This document shows positions 29,582 through 29,954 of a stretch of DNA of 29,954 nt, piece after piece (within the stretch, counting starts at the first letter, position 1; every line of letters starts with the position of its first letter). The notes beneath the pieces were generated by a model. The model was given only the letters and a program-made list of their open reading frames with translations, was not told where the DNA came from and did not search any database. Source of the stretch: a virus. Made by a program: the position numbers and the translations under genes. The stretch covers positions 1 through 29,954 of the IMG/VR virus record IMGVR_UViG_3300028008_000074. One strand, 5' to 3'.

Positions 29582-29954
29582 ATGGCCGTTCTTAAAAATC
29601 GGGCAAAGATGTCCACCAGTACAACGGGTACTGGAACCATTACGCTTGGCAGTGCTGAGAGTGGTTATCAGACCTTTGCCGATGCTGGCGTGGCAAACGC
29701 AGATGTGGTTCGTTATGTCATTGAGGACGGTAATAATTTTGAAATAGGCACAGGTACTTATACAAGTTCTGGCACTACGCTGTCACGCACCGTAAGCGAG
29801 AGCAGCAACTCAAACAATGCCATTAATCTTAGTGGTTCAGCTACCGTGTTTATTGGTGCTACAGCTGAGGATATTCCAGCGCTTTATGCTGAGAATACTA
29901 CTCTTAGTGTAGTTGCTCCAATTGCTACAGGCAACGACTCTATATCCCTTGGTT
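29582..29954 (+). CDS. Tail fibre / virion attachment protein, N-terminal part (partial)
   Basis: The frame starts MAVLKNRAKMSTSTTGTGTI and continues for 124 codons to the window end with no stop. VRYVIEDGNNFEIGTGTYTS and TLSRTVSESSNSNNAINLSG are the classic N-terminal attachment module of phage fibre proteins (GTGTxTL...YxIxDGNxxExGxGTYTxSGTTLxRT). AAGGAG ribosome site. The receptor-binding part lies beyond the window. Confidence 0.75.
   Translation, partial: MAVLKNRAKMSTSTTGTGTITLGSAESGYQTFADAGVANADVVRYVIEDGNNFEIGTGTYTSSGTTLSRTVSESSNSNNAINLSGSATVFIGATAEDIPALYAENTTLSVVAPIATGNDSISLG

Noticed and set aside
1-29954. CRISPR array, insertion sequence, integrase or attachment site
   Set aside because: No spaced direct repeats, transposase or recombinase gene is visible.

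Overview
This window is phage DNA: dense, mostly overlapping genes, two opposed transcription blocks and a virion gene order like that of T7-type short-tailed phages (portal, Bbp19-like protein, scaffold, capsid, tail tubular A, tail tubular B, three internal virion proteins, tail fibre). The small protein families (DUF6321, a DnaJ-type zinc motif, DUF932, an M15 endolysin, GTA-type holin) are ones I associate with marine podoviruses of alphaproteobacteria. The host is an inference. No integrase, RNA polymerase, DNA polymerase, primase or helicase gene is visible.

Layout. (1) 1-2749, plus strand: the end of a tail-fibre assembly gene, a 22-residue repeat protein, a BppU-like protein, then a lysis cassette of small membrane proteins, a holin and an M15 peptidase. 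(2) 2738-9294, minus strand: the early block, read right to left. It contains many very small genes, DUF932, a DnaJ-type zinc protein, a helix-turn-helix regulator, a Holliday-junction-resolvase-like nuclease, and a recombination set of YqaJ-type exonuclease, Rad52/ERF-like annealing protein and SSB-like protein. Two Fis-like/HTH genes follow a terminator. (3) About 9295-10018: a gene-free, GC-richer stretch packed with inverted repeats. Every imperfect stem I could draw is rescued by G-U pairs only when read on the plus strand, so I call it a candidate long structured noncoding RNA or leader. (4) 10019-12443, plus strand: small terminase followed by nine tiny, often very basic genes. (5) 12440-29954, plus strand: large terminase, head, tail and ejection genes, then the start of a tail fibre cut by the window end.

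How it works together. The early block probably prepares DNA (exonuclease, annealing, SSB-like protein, resolvase). It may be controlled by the HTH protein encoded at 5971-6234, because a 14-bp palindrome recurs at the start of that gene, inside the promoter of the recombination genes, and upstream of 7901-8089. The HTH gene has no ribosome binding site and a good promoter whose -10 box lies six bases before its ATG, which suggests a leaderless, self-repressed message. The late block builds the particle. Tail tubular A appears to use a Shine-Dalgarno sequence brought into range by a UUCG hairpin.

The strongest candidates for something new are the structured plus-strand region beside the terminase, the palindrome regulon with its leaderless regulator, and the hairpin-bridged ribosome binding site.
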